64,000 nucleotides of DNA, taken from assembly GCF_000423185.1 (NCBI RefSeq), contig NZ_AUHM01000001.1, forward strand, positions 310,001 to 374,000, written 5' to 3'. Position 1 is the stretch's first letter, and each line of letters opens with the position of its first letter. A program made the position numbers and the translations under genes. Below the pieces are notes generated by a model. That model saw nothing but the letters and a program-made list of their open reading frames with translations. It had not been told where the DNA came from and did not search any database. The DNA comes from Inquilinus limosus DSM 16000 (GTDB taxonomy: Bacteria > Pseudomonadota > Alphaproteobacteria > DSM-16000 > Inquilinaceae). Of this stretch, positions 8,069 to 15,874 are shown piece after piece.

Positions 8069-10213
8069 TCAGCGCAGCCAGACCCGGGCGGTGGCGGTGG
8101 CGCCGGTGGCGTCGATCACGGTGATCTGCGCCGCGCCCGGCCCCGGCGGCGTCCAGTCGGCGTCGCGCTTCAGCGGCGAGGACGGGATCGGCCTTCCGTC
8201 GACCATCCACAGGAACGGCCGGCGGCCGCCGGTGGCGACGAGGGACAGCGAGCCGAAGCGGTCGCCCTCCCGCGGCCGCTCCACCGCCGCGCCATCGGCC
8301 GGAAAGGCGATGGCCAGCGGCTCGATCCCGGCCAGGGACGGCAACGGCGCGACGGCGACCGGGCCGGCGGGCAGCCGCTTAAGCCTTGGCGGCAGGTCCT
8401 CCGACCGCAGCACCGGCGTGCCGGCGGGCGCCGGGCCGACCACGTCGCGGGCCGGCGGCGGCAGCAGGGCGAAGGCGCGGAACAGCAGCGGCGCCGCGGT
8501 GTTGCGGCCGAAGCGGTCGGGGCTGGGCGACCCGTCCGGCCGGCCGACCCAGACGCCGATCGTGTGGCCGGCATCGAAACCGATCGCCCAGGCGTCGCGG
8601 AAGCCGTAGGAGGTGCCGGTCTTGAAGGCGATGCGGCGGCCGTCGCGCATCAGCCCGGGATCGGCCATGGCCACCGGCGGCGGCGCCGAGGCCAGGATGT
8701 CGGTGACGTACCAGGCGGCCGAGGGGTCGAGGATGCGCGGCCCGTCGCCGCCGGAGGGCGGGGCGTCGGCGCGGAAGACGAGGTCCGGCACGGCGCCGCC
8801 GCGGGCGACGCCGGCATAGAGGCGGACGAGGTCGAGCAGCGTCGTGCCGCCGCCGCCCAGCGCTACGGCCAGGCTGGGCAGCACCGTCGGGTCGTCGAAA
8901 CGCAGCGGCGCGCCGGCCTGGCGCAGCCTGGCGGCGAAGCGGGCCGGGCCGACATGGTCCAGCAGCTGCACCGCCGGGATGTTCAGGGACCGCTGCAGCG
9001 CCTCGCGCACCGAGACCTCGCCGGAGTAGCCGGGGTCGAAATTGGTCGGGGCGTAGTCGCCGAAGCGCATCGGCAGGTCCAGCACCACCGTCTCCGGCAG
9101 GATGATGCGGTCCTCGAAGCCCATGCCGAAGATGAAGGGCTTCAGCGCCGATCCGGGCGAGCGCACGGCGCGGGCGAGGTCCATCTGGCCGTCGCGCCGC
9201 TCCTCGAAGAAGGTGCCGGAGCCGAGATAGCCGACCACCCGGCCGGTGGCGTTCTCCACCGCCACCACGGCGATGTTGCTGCTGGCGTCGAGGCCGCGCA
9301 GTGAGCGCTGCGCCAGCTCCTCCAGCCCCGCCTGAAGCCGGCCGTCGATGGTGCTGCGCAGCACCTCCCGGCCGCGATCCTCCGCCACCAGCCGTTCGGC
9401 CAGATGCGGCGCCCGGAACGGCAGAGGCTGCCGGACGGAAGGCGTCGGCTGCTCCGTCGCCTCGCGCGCCGCCTCGGGGTCCAGCGCCCCGGCGGCGGCG
9501 ACGCGCAGCAGCACCCGGTCGCGCGCCGCCCGTGCCGCCTGCGGGAAGCGGTCGGGCCGCAGCCGCGTCGGCGATTGCGGCAGCGCCACCAGGAGGGCCG
9601 CCTCGCCGGGGGTCAGCAGCTTCGGCTCCTTGCCGAAAAAGGCCAGCGAGGCGGCGCGCACGCCTTCGAGATTGCCGCCGAACGGGGCCAGGGTCAGGTA
9701 GATGCCGAGGATCTCGTCCTTCGAATAGCGCATCTCCAGCTGCAGCGCCCGGGCCATCTCGATCAGCTTCGAGCCGAGAGTGCGCGGCCGCGGCTCCAGG
9801 AGGCGCACCGCCTGCATGGTCAGGGTCGAGGCGCCGGAGACGACGCCGCCATGCCGCACCATCTGGCCGAAGGCGCGCGCCGTCGCCAGCGGGTCGACGC
9901 CGAGATGGCGGCGGAAGCGCTTGTCCTCATAGGCCTGCAGCAGAGCGAGGTAGAGCGGCGACACGTCCGCGACCGTCGCCTGCAGCCGCCAGGTGCCGTC
10001 GCGCGCGGTGAAGGCGCGCAGCAGCTGGCCGTCCCTGTCCAGCACGATGGCGGAGCGGTCGAGATAGCGGTCGAGCGCCGGCGGATAGCGGGCATCGAGC
10101 CACAGCGCGGCGCCGACGACCAGCGCGGCCAGGACGATGCACGCCCCCGCCCCGATCGCGATCCTCCGCCAGACTCCCCGTGCCATGCCCATCCGCATCC
10201 CTCCGCTCGGCAT
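8069..10213 (-). CDS. pbpC: Penicillin-binding protein 1C (bifunctional peptidoglycan synthase)
   Basis: 714 residues. An N-terminal membrane anchor is followed by a GT51 transglycosylase domain with EDKRFRRHLGVDPLATARA and GASTLTMQ motifs, then a transpeptidase domain with SPGSALKPF (catalytic Ser and Lys), RSLN (SxN) and KTGTS. The C-terminal region (about the last 90 residues, ending in FLWMVDGRPIPSS and a beta-rich tail) matches the PBP1C-specific C-terminal domain. It polymerises and crosslinks peptidoglycan in the periplasm. Several ATGs lie close together at the start (10213, 10198, 10192, 10186), so the exact start is uncertain. It appears to stand alone. Confidence 0.92.
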   Translation of the reverse strand: MPSGGMRMGMARGVWRRIAIGAGACIVLAALVVGAALWLDARYPPALDRYLDRSAIVLDRDGQLLRAFTARDGTWRLQATVADVSPLYLALLQAYEDKRFRRHLGVDPLATARAFGQMVRHGGVVSGASTLTMQAVRLLEPRPRTLGSKLIEMARALQLEMRYSKDEILGIYLTLAPFGGNLEGVRAASLAFFGKEPKLLTPGEAALLVALPQSPTRLRPDRFPQAARAARDRVLLRVAAAGALDPEAAREATEQPTPSVRQPLPFRAPHLAERLVAEDRGREVLRSTIDGRLQAGLEELAQRSLRGLDASSNIAVVAVENATGRVVGYLGSGTFFEERRDGQMDLARAVRSPGSALKPFIFGMGFEDRIILPETVVLDLPMRFGDYAPTNFDPGYSGEVSVREALQRSLNIPAVQLLDHVGPARFAARLRQAGAPLRFDDPTVLPSLAVALGGGGTTLLDLVRLYAGVARGGAVPDLVFRADAPPSGGDGPRILDPSAAWYVTDILASAPPPVAMADPGLMRDGRRIAFKTGTSYGFRDAWAIGFDAGHTIGVWVGRPDGSPSPDRFGRNTAAPLLFRAFALLPPPARDVVGPAPAGTPVLRSEDLPPRLKRLPAGPVAVAPLPSLAGIEPLAIAFPADGAAVERPREGDRFGSLSLVATGGRRPFLWMVDGRPIPSSPLKRDADWTPPGPGAAQITVIDATGATATARVWLR

Positions 10214-10278
10214 TCTAGCGCAGCCGGTGGCGGATTGATGGCCGGAGCGAGAGGAGGCGGAGCCGCCGCCTCATCCTT

Positions 10279-10538
10279 CCTCTCCCTGAGGAGCTACCGG
10301 ATTCACACATCGTCTCGTTGGCTCTTTTCTAGTCCCCCTCCCCTTGCGGGAGGGGGGCAGGGGGAGGGGGCTGCGCGCGTCCGCGCGCGAATGCGCAAAG
10401 AGCCGAACTCGCCGTCCGGGCCGGTTGGCGACTGTCCAGGCCGGACCGGGCCGAGAGAACCCCTTCCCCATATCCCCCTCCCGCGAGGGGAGGGGGACTC
10501 AAAAGGCGATGTGTGAATCCAGTAGCCCCGAGGAGAGG
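10279..10538. repeat. Nested inverted-repeat element in a 425-base gene-free gap
   Basis: The gap between pbpC and the next gene (10214-10639) holds a nested palindrome. Outer arms of about 33 bases (10279-10312 and 10507-10538) share the complement of GGATTCACACATCG and a CCTCTCC end. Inner arms of 26 bases (10331-10356 and 10474-10499) are nearly perfect and rich in C and G runs. The centre (10357-10473) holds no gene I can support. It resembles a REP/BIME-like or MITE-like intergenic element; no transposase is present. Confidence 0.6.
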
Positions 10539-10639
10539 GGAATGGGAGCGGCGCCCATGACACCTCTCCCCTGGGGAGAGGTCGAAATCGCGCAGCGATT
10601 TCGGGTGAGGAGGCGGCCCATCCGACCGGCCGCGGCCCG

Positions 10640-11482
10640 TCACCCGGTGTCGGGTTCGTCCGGGTCCTCGGGGAAGATGTAGGGGTCGAGGCCGAGCGAC
10701 CGGCGGAGGCGGTCGGCGGCCCGCATCGGCGGTTCGGCCTCGACCAGCGCCGCGACATCGGGCTCCCCCAGCCGGGCCTCGATCCCGGCCTTCAGCGCGG
10801 GGGCCTGGCCGGGCTCGGCGAGGTCGACCGGCTGCTGCATCAGCTGGATCAGCCGGGCCCAGCGCCGCGTCTTGGTCTCGGCCACGGTGCCGGTCAGCGG
10901 CGGCGGATGGGGCGGGTCCGACCAGTCGGCGGCCCGGCGGCGCCATTGGTCGGAGATCTCGAGGCCGCAGGCCAGGCCGGCGATGACCGAGCCGACCGGC
11001 CGGTCCTCGACCCGGTTCTCCTCGTCCTCGTAGAGCGCGTCGAGCCGTTCGTTCAGGTCGTCGATGCGCTCCTCGGCCTTGTCGAGCTCCTCGGCCGGCT
11101 GGCGGGGATCCCAGATCAGGTCGTAGAGGGCCTCGGTGACATGGTTGCGCTGGCGGGCGCGGCGAGCGGCCCGGTCATGGGCGCAGAGCCGGTCGGCGGC
11201 GCGGGCACGCAGCGCCAGGGCGCGCTGCACCGTGCCGGAGAAGCGGGTGAAGGCCAGACCGGCCTCCTGCGCCTCGGCCCTGGCCGCCGCGACCGCGGCC
11301 CCGTCGGCCTCGGGCCCGGCGGCGCGGGCCTGGGCGGCGATGGCGCGGGCGCCCTCGGCCTCGACCATCCGCATGCCGAGCTCCGCGATCCGCGTGAGCA
11401 TCTCGACCTGCTGCAGCGCGAGGCCGCGGCAATAGGCCGGGATGTCGAGATCGGGAGAGGCGGCGTTCATGGAACATATCAT
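10640..11482 (-). CDS. Hypothetical alpha-helical protein
   Basis: 280 residues (276 if the ATG at 11470 is used); neither start has a clear ribosome binding site. I recognise no family. The N-terminal two thirds is Ala/Arg/Glu-rich and predicted helical, with a heptad-like stretch AEELDKAEERIDDLNERLDALYEDEEN, while the C-terminus is acidic (PEDPDEPDTG). No signal peptide, membrane segment or catalytic motif is visible. Codon usage is typical of the neighbours, so it is probably a real core or lineage-specific gene. No functional call is justified. Confidence 0.55.
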   Translation of the reverse strand: MICSMNAASPDLDIPAYCRGLALQQVEMLTRIAELGMRMVEAEGARAIAAQARAAGPEADGAAVAAARAEAQEAGLAFTRFSGTVQRALALRARAADRLCAHDRAARRARQRNHVTEALYDLIWDPRQPAEELDKAEERIDDLNERLDALYEDEENRVEDRPVGSVIAGLACGLEISDQWRRRAADWSDPPHPPPLTGTVAETKTRRWARLIQLMQQPVDLAEPGQAPALKAGIEARLGEPDVAALVEAEPPMRAADRLRRSLGLDPYIFPEDPDEPDTG

Positions 11483-11536
11483 GAACTAGGTTCGCGGGTT
11501 AACGCAAGACGACATTGCGTCTGCCCTGCCACAGAC

Positions 11537-11572
11537 TGGATCGCCACGCCCCTCCGGGGCTCGCGATGACGG
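11537..11572. repeat. Dispersed GC hairpin repeat copy
   Basis: GATCGCCACGCCCCTCCGGG and the following CTCGCGATGACGG match, with few changes, the right arm of the palindrome at 37871-37906 and the degraded copy around 39560-39605. It is a member of an intergenic repeat family. Confidence 0.6.
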
Positions 11573-11604
11573 TGGTGGGGTGTAGGAGGCGGCTTCCCCA
11601 AACA

Positions 11605-11633
11605 GTCATTGCGAGCGCAGCGAAGCAATCCAG
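11605..11633. repeat. Dispersed repeat of the CATTGCGAGCGCAGCGAAGC type
   Basis: This 29-base unit starts GTCATTGCGAGCGCAGCGA and continues to AATCCAG. It is a widespread intergenic palindrome-type repeat in alphaproteobacterial genomes (recalled from general knowledge). Confidence 0.5.
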
Positions 11634-11800
11634 TGCCGCCGCATGCGGCAACGTCAGACTGGGTAGCAAATTACGGATTGCGGTAGGTACGCCCATTGCT
11701 GGGCGTCACCACGCATAGAAAGTCACCGTGCCGTTTTCCCTACCCTTTACGACGAGAGGGGACCGCTTACGGCTCCAGCACGATATGCCGAGAATGTTCT

Positions 11801-12172
11801 CTATGTATTTGGTCCAAAGACATCCCGATCCCGCAGCGGACGAGAGATCGGATCGCTTCCCAAGCTTTGCCGCAATACCCCGGATCGCAGCTCTTCATCC
11901 GAGATACTGTCCCACATGATACTATAGCCGCCACTCTTTTGATGGAAGGAGATATTGAACTGCGTATCGTCATATTTGCCAAAATACTTTGACAATATCG
12001 CGGACGCAGCCTCATACACTTCCAGCAATTTCCGCTCGTCGTCTATCAGGAACCAAAAATAGACCTCGTCTCCATGATATTGAACCTCGGAGACCAGCTT
12101 CAGCCAGAGTCCCCGATTAGCCGCTTCCATTTCCGCCTGGATTGCTTCTCGCGATCTCTCGTCGATCTTCAT
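11801..12172 (-). CDS. Candidate immunity protein for the adjacent toxin-like gene
   Basis: 123 residues, soluble, acidic, with no signal peptide. I do not recognise a family. Aromatic-rich stretches (YHGDEVYFWFLID, GKYDDTQFNISFHQKSGGYS) suggest a compact alpha/beta fold. It lies 19 bases after the toxin-like gene at 12192-12668, in the place where T6SS immunity genes sit, and its DNA is clearly AT-richer than the flanks. The ATG at 12172 is preceded by GAGG. The immunity role is inferred from position only. Confidence 0.55.
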   Translation of the reverse strand: MKIDERSREAIQAEMEAANRGLWLKLVSEVQYHGDEVYFWFLIDDERKLLEVYEAASAILSKYFGKYDDTQFNISFHQKSGGYSIMWDSISDEELRSGVLRQSLGSDPISRPLRDRDVFGPNT

Positions 12173-12191
12173 AACCGTTCCTCACCCGCAT

Positions 12192-12668
12192 TCAGCTTCC
12201 CGGAGACGGCCGGGTCGGAGGCTCCCGTGTGGCCCAGGACCAGGCATCGCCCTGGTCTCCGCATCCCCTGGCCGAAGCCTCGTTCAGGCTCTTTCTAAGA
12301 TTGGCCTGCTTGTTTTCAAACTGCTGGATGTGACCGTCCCAAGAACCGACACCAGGAATCCCATCGGGGCGGAGGGCAAACAAGCCGTATTTGTCTTCAA
12401 GAAGATCGCTGTATCGCTTGGCGAGCTCGTTTCGTTTGCCTGTGATCTCCTGCCCCAAACGTTTGCACGGATCAGGATCGCAGGTGGAGCAGGCGTCGGT
12501 CGCCGCCCCCTCTCTCAACCCCTCGTCCGCCTTCCTGTCCGCGTCTTCCGAGGGGCTGGACTCGGACATCGCATAGGCACCAACGGCCAGCGTCCCGATC
12601 GCGAGCACGCCGAGAACCAGCCACCCAGGAGGGCCGGCGAAGGCGAGAGGGGCGGCGGCCGCGACCAT
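12192..12668 (-). CDS. Small T6SS-linked polymorphic-toxin-like protein
   Basis: 158 residues. A hydrophobic N-terminus (residues 1-33) precedes a Ser/Asp-rich linker and a domain with CSTCDPDPC (60-68), KRNELAKRYSDLLEDKYGLF (78-97), GHIQQFENKQANLRKSL (112-128), GCGD (135-138) and DAWSWATREPPTRP (141-154). The GHI...GCGD...WxWATRPxP pattern is one I recall from the C-termini of PAAR-type T6SS effectors; its activity is unknown to me. No PAAR is present. It starts inside the stop codon of the upstream DUF4123 adaptor gene (TGATG overlap), so adaptor and cargo are translationally coupled. Delivery on VgrG by that adaptor is the likely role. Confidence 0.6.
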   Translation of the reverse strand: MVAAAAPLAFAGPPGWLVLGVLAIGTLAVGAYAMSESSPSEDADRKADEGLREGAATDACSTCDPDPCKRLGQEITGKRNELAKRYSDLLEDKYGLFALRPDGIPGVGSWDGHIQQFENKQANLRKSLNEASARGCGDQGDAWSWATREPPTRPSPGS

Positions 12669-13600
12669 CAGCGTTGCCCCTCGTCTCTCTCAGCCCGGGC
12701 CATGGCCTGGAGAAACACCCTGACCTTGGCGTCGGGCGGGCCGGCGCCGTCGGTGATCCATTCCCTCAGCCCCGGCTGCTCCAGGGCACGCCCGTTCGTC
12801 CGCACCATGATGTAGGCCCAACGTCCCCGCGCCCGTTCGCTCACAAGCCCGAGCGTCCGGCCCGTGCGCTCGCTTTCCAGGATGATTTCGTCCAGGCGGC
12901 GCTCGCCGAGAACACCGATCTCGCGCGGCGCGACATCGAGTAGATACCGCCGGATGCGTTGCCGCGATGCGTGCCGCATCGAGTCCTGCAGATCGTCCAT
13001 CTGCTCCGCGGTCAGGCGAAGCGGTCCGCGGGGCGCAGACGGCAGGTCCGCGGGCCGCGGTGCCCGGCGGACGCCGCCGTGGTCCGGCGCGTTCAGGACG
13101 ATCGCGCGGCCATGGCCGAGAACCCGCGCGAACTGCGCCGGGTCCAGCAGCGCCAGCACGCTCGCCAGGACGTTCGGATCCCAGTGCCGGAACAGCACGC
13201 GCTCGGTCCCCCGCGCGGCTCCGCCATTCTCCGGCGCGCCCTGGGCCGGGATCAGCACCTCGTTGATCGTCCGCAGATGCCGCCACAGCGCCATGTCGCC
13301 CCCGGCCCAGCACCAGAACGCCGCGCAGGGTTTGGCAACAGCCAGGTCCACCACATGCGCCCGGATGCGTTCATCCGCCAGGCGCACGAGCCATGGCCCG
13401 GCGCGCTCCACCTCCTTGTCGGCATGGTCGAGGAACAGCGACCGGCAGGCGATGCTCCGGCGCGTCAGATCGCCCGGCAGGTCGTCGAACAGGCCGCCAT
13501 CCAGCACCGCGAAGAGCGGTGCCGGCAACTCGTCCAGAGCGGCGGCCAGCGCCGCGGCCGCCGTCGACGCATCCTGGCTGTCGGGTGGCGGGGCGTTCAT
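12668..13600 (-). CDS. DUF4123 domain T6SS adaptor (second copy)
   Basis: 310 residues. The DUF4123 domain fills the N-terminal half (LFAVLDGGLFDDLP, CRSLFLDHADKEVERAGPWLV, LWRHLRTINEVLIP, VLFRHWDPNVLASVL). DUF4123 (Tap/TEC) proteins bind a specific effector and load it on VgrG in the cytoplasm. It is a clear paralogue of the adaptor at 15871-16815: the N-terminal halves are nearly identical and the C-terminal thirds diverge, as expected if the C-terminus sets cargo choice. Its start overlaps a 12-codon stub resembling the vgrG tail, and its stop overlaps the start of the toxin-like gene. Confidence 0.85.
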   Translation of the reverse strand: MNAPPPDSQDASTAAAALAAALDELPAPLFAVLDGGLFDDLPGDLTRRSIACRSLFLDHADKEVERAGPWLVRLADERIRAHVVDLAVAKPCAAFWCWAGGDMALWRHLRTINEVLIPAQGAPENGGAARGTERVLFRHWDPNVLASVLALLDPAQFARVLGHGRAIVLNAPDHGGVRRAPRPADLPSAPRGPLRLTAEQMDDLQDSMRHASRQRIRRYLLDVAPREIGVLGERRLDEIILESERTGRTLGLVSERARGRWAYIMVRTNGRALEQPGLREWITDGAGPPDAKVRVFLQAMARAERDEGQR

Positions 13601-13635
13601 GCGTGCCGCATCCGGACGAAGGGCATGCCGGTCAT
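13597..13635 (-). pseudogene. 12-codon stub resembling the 3' end of vgrG
   Basis: Between the Tdi1-like gene and the second DUF4123 gene is a tiny ORF MTGMPFVRMRHA that overlaps both neighbours by ATGA junctions. VgrG ends ...TPFVRM, so PFVRM and its coding bases are shared. It looks like a relic of the vgrG tail left by duplication of the vgrG/DUF4123 junction, now serving at most as a translational bridge. Too short to be sure. Confidence 0.4.
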
Positions 13636-14303
13636 CCGATCTGCCGCACCGCCGGGACCTGCGGTGTCGAGGCGTCGTACAGGACGAACGGCCCGGTCTG
13701 GGCAGCGATCAGCAGGGCTTCGAAGGCGCTCACCGGACGGAAGGCCTCGGCCACGATAGGCCCGCCGAGCGCCGGGTGCAGCCGTGGCGCATAGATCTGG
13801 CCGTAGGACAGCGGACCGCAGGCCTTTCGGACGCGTTTGAACATCGGCTTGCCGTCCTGGTCCGGCGGATCATTGGCATTGTCATCGACATAGGCGACGG
13901 CTGTGCCAATTCTGATACCATTGGATATCTTGGGTTTCGGTGAGAACAACTCGCCGCACAACACGCGGTGGTAAAGCGTGTTGATATCCATCACTCGGTA
14001 GTCCTCGTTCCAGACCAACAGGTGTCCGAATGCGGAGAAGCCGACCAGATGGCTTCGGTCGGCCTTCAGTTGAGGGTCGCTCCCAAGGATGGCCTGTACC
14101 ACCTGATGGTAGACATCCGGATTGCAGAACTGGAAATATCCATCGAGCCATACCCCGAAGCCGTAGCGCTCCCAAAAATCAAGCAAGCTGCCAGGTAGGC
14201 GCCCTTGATAAGCCTGAAGCATGGAAGCGGGAGCCGCTTCACCACCCTGCGGCTCTCCGAACTTTTCAAGGATGTATTTGAAGTCTTCCGAGAGGTCGGC
14301 CAT
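13632..14303 (-). CDS. Tdi1-like T6SS immunity protein (GAD-like + DUF1851), copy 2
   Basis: 223 residues. The GAD-like domain (FGEPQGGEAAPASMLQAYQG, LLDFWERYGFGVWLDGYFQF) is followed by the DUF1851 region (FGHLLVWNEDYRVM, LYHRVLC). This architecture is that of Tdi1, the cytoplasmic immunity protein of the Agrobacterium DNase effector Tde1. It is a tandem paralogue of the gene at 14342. The last 80 or so residues of the two are almost identical, while the N-terminal and central parts differ much more. It may protect against a sibling strain's Tde variant or be an orphan immunity gene. Confidence 0.8.
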   Translation of the reverse strand: MADLSEDFKYILEKFGEPQGGEAAPASMLQAYQGRLPGSLLDFWERYGFGVWLDGYFQFCNPDVYHQVVQAILGSDPQLKADRSHLVGFSAFGHLLVWNEDYRVMDINTLYHRVLCGELFSPKPKISNGIRIGTAVAYVDDNANDPPDQDGKPMFKRVRKACGPLSYGQIYAPRLHPALGGPIVAEAFRPVSAFEALLIAAQTGPFVLYDASTPQVPAVRQIG

Positions 14304-14341
14304 GGGTGCGACTCTTGCTATCGAGTAGGCAAAGCGAGCAA

Positions 14342-15013
14342 TCAGCCGATTGCCCGCACCGCCCGGACCTGCGGCGTCGAGGCGTCGTACAGGACGAACG
14401 GCCCGGTCTGGGCGGCGATCAGCAGGGCCTCGAAGGCGCTGACCGGACGGAAGGCTTCGACCACGATCGGCCCACCGAGCGCCGGGTGCAGCCGCGGCGC
14501 ATAGATCTGGCCGTAGGACAGCGGACCGGAAGCTTTCCGGACGCGCTCGAAGAGCGGCTTGCCGTCCTGGTCTGGCGGGTCGTTGGCGCCCGCGTTGGCA
14601 TTGGCGATTGAAATGCCGATTGCGATATCATCGTCTATATTGGGTGCTGGCGAGAATAACTCGTCGCACAAAACGCGGTGATACAAAGTGTCTATACGAG
14701 TCACCCGGTAGTCTTCGTTCCAGACCAGCAGGCGGCCGAACGCCGAGAAGCCAATTACGTGGCTTTCCTCGGCCTTGAGTTGGGGGTCGTTTCCGAGGAT
14801 AGCCTGTATCACCTGATGGTAGGCATCTGGGTTGCAGAACTGGAAATACCCGTCCAGCCACACCCCGAAGCCATAGCGTTCCCAGAACTGGAGCAGACCG
14901 TCAGGCAAGCATCCGTGATAGGCCTGCAATACTGAAGAGGGCGCCGCTTCACCGCCCACAGGCTCTCCGAACTTCCCGAGAGCACGCTGAAAACTGCGAG
15001 GAAGATCGGCCAT
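14342..15013 (-). CDS. Tdi1-like T6SS immunity protein (GAD-like + DUF1851), copy 1
   Basis: 223 residues from the ATG at 15013 (a TTG immediately before it is also in frame). GAD-like domain: KFGEPVGGEAAPSSVLQAY and WERYGFGVWLDGYFQFCNPD; DUF1851 region: FGRLLVWNEDYRVT and LYHRVLC. It sits 48 bases after the Tde1-like effector gene and is the best candidate for its cognate immunity protein, neutralising the DNase in the producer's cytoplasm. The 5' and middle parts of the gene are AT-richer than the 3' end, which is nearly identical to the tandem copy and has local GC content. Confidence 0.85.
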   Translation of the reverse strand: MADLPRSFQRALGKFGEPVGGEAAPSSVLQAYHGCLPDGLLQFWERYGFGVWLDGYFQFCNPDAYHQVIQAILGNDPQLKAEESHVIGFSAFGRLLVWNEDYRVTRIDTLYHRVLCDELFSPAPNIDDDIAIGISIANANAGANDPPDQDGKPLFERVRKASGPLSYGQIYAPRLHPALGGPIVVEAFRPVSAFEALLIAAQTGPFVLYDASTPQVRAVRAIG

Positions 15014-15061
15014 CAATCCAATCCTGTGGTTGTCAGTTAATCTTTGGGCGGCCCATCGACC

Positions 15062-15874
15062 TTAGCTGATCGGCACGCCAGGGTCACCCGCCCCCGATCC
15101 GGGCGCGCCCGAGCCGCCCGGCCCATCCGCAGGACGGCTTCCCTCGCCTTCGGACGGGCATTCCTTCAGCTCGGCATTCATTCTCTTGCCCTGCTTCCGC
15201 GCCTCTTCTGCATGTGCACGTAGCTGGGCGGCTCGTCGGCCCCGCCACTGTGTTCCCAGTGACTTGTTTACTGTGGCGTCCCCGAGCCCGGATATCGAGC
15301 CGTCTCCGCCAGCGATCAGATCCAGCGTGTGAGTCGCGTTCAGTTGGGCCAATTCTCTCGCGACTTCCCTGGCTGCTAAGCCTTCCGGATCGCTCTCGCC
15401 TTGCATTTCGTATTGTTGTGCCAGTTGCTCGGTCCGCCTTTCCCGGTAGTCCTCTCGCGCCAACTGACGATCAGCAGCGTCATTGGGCGGGCGACCATAC
15501 CGGGCGTACCTGTCCATGTTTGCGATCAGGTCGTCCGGCTTCATGTTGTTGATGGTTTCCTGCTGCTCCCGAAGCTGCCGCCTGAACTCGTCCAGCTTCG
15601 ACGGGTCGTCGGGCGGGTTGAAGCAGTCGATCTCGCCGCAGTCCTCGCAAACCTGCGTCGCCTCGCCGGGCCTGGTCTGGGTCTCGTTCGCGCCCTCCAT
15701 CATATTGGCGATGGTCCCGGCCAGAGCCCGGCCCGCCATGGCGCCCGCCCGGCCGCCGAGGAAGCCGCCGACAACGCCGCAGATCGGGCCGCACAGCGCC
15801 GTGCCCGCGGCGGCGCCGATCCAGCGCCCCGCCGCCCCGCCGGCCGCCCCGCCGGCTACATCCACGGCCGTCAT
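15062..15874 (-). CDS. Tde1-like T6SS DNase effector (Ntox15/Toxin_43 domain)
   Basis: 270 residues. The N-terminus (residues 7-53) is a glycine-zipper-like stretch (GGAAGGAAGRWIGAAAG, GVVGGFLGGRAGAMAG), as in Agrobacterium Tde1, where it serves adaptor binding and delivery. The toxin domain (about 85-235) ends with LNATHTLDLIAGG (179-190) and VNKSLGTQWRGRR (202-214), the Ntox15 signature; His182 and Asp185 form the HxxD motif essential for Tde1 DNase activity. No PAAR is present. Its start overlaps the stop of the DUF4123 adaptor gene by ATGA. Likely delivered on VgrG into competitor cells to degrade DNA. Confidence 0.85.
   Translation of the reverse strand: MTAVDVAGGAAGGAAGRWIGAAAGTALCGPICGVVGGFLGGRAGAMAGRALAGTIANMMEGANETQTRPGEATQVCEDCGEIDCFNPPDDPSKLDEFRRQLREQQETINNMKPDDLIANMDRYARYGRPPNDAADRQLAREDYRERRTEQLAQQYEMQGESDPEGLAAREVARELAQLNATHTLDLIAGGDGSISGLGDATVNKSLGTQWRGRRAAQLRAHAEEARKQGKRMNAELKECPSEGEGSRPADGPGGSGAPGSGAGDPGVPIS

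Larger units (their letters stand above)
11483..11800. other. Gene-free gap with remnants of dispersed repeats
   Basis: No supported gene lies in these 318 bases. Two short repeat units (11537-11572 and 11605-11633) are present, followed by AT-richer unique sequence leading to the end of the probable immunity gene at 11801. Confidence 0.5.
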
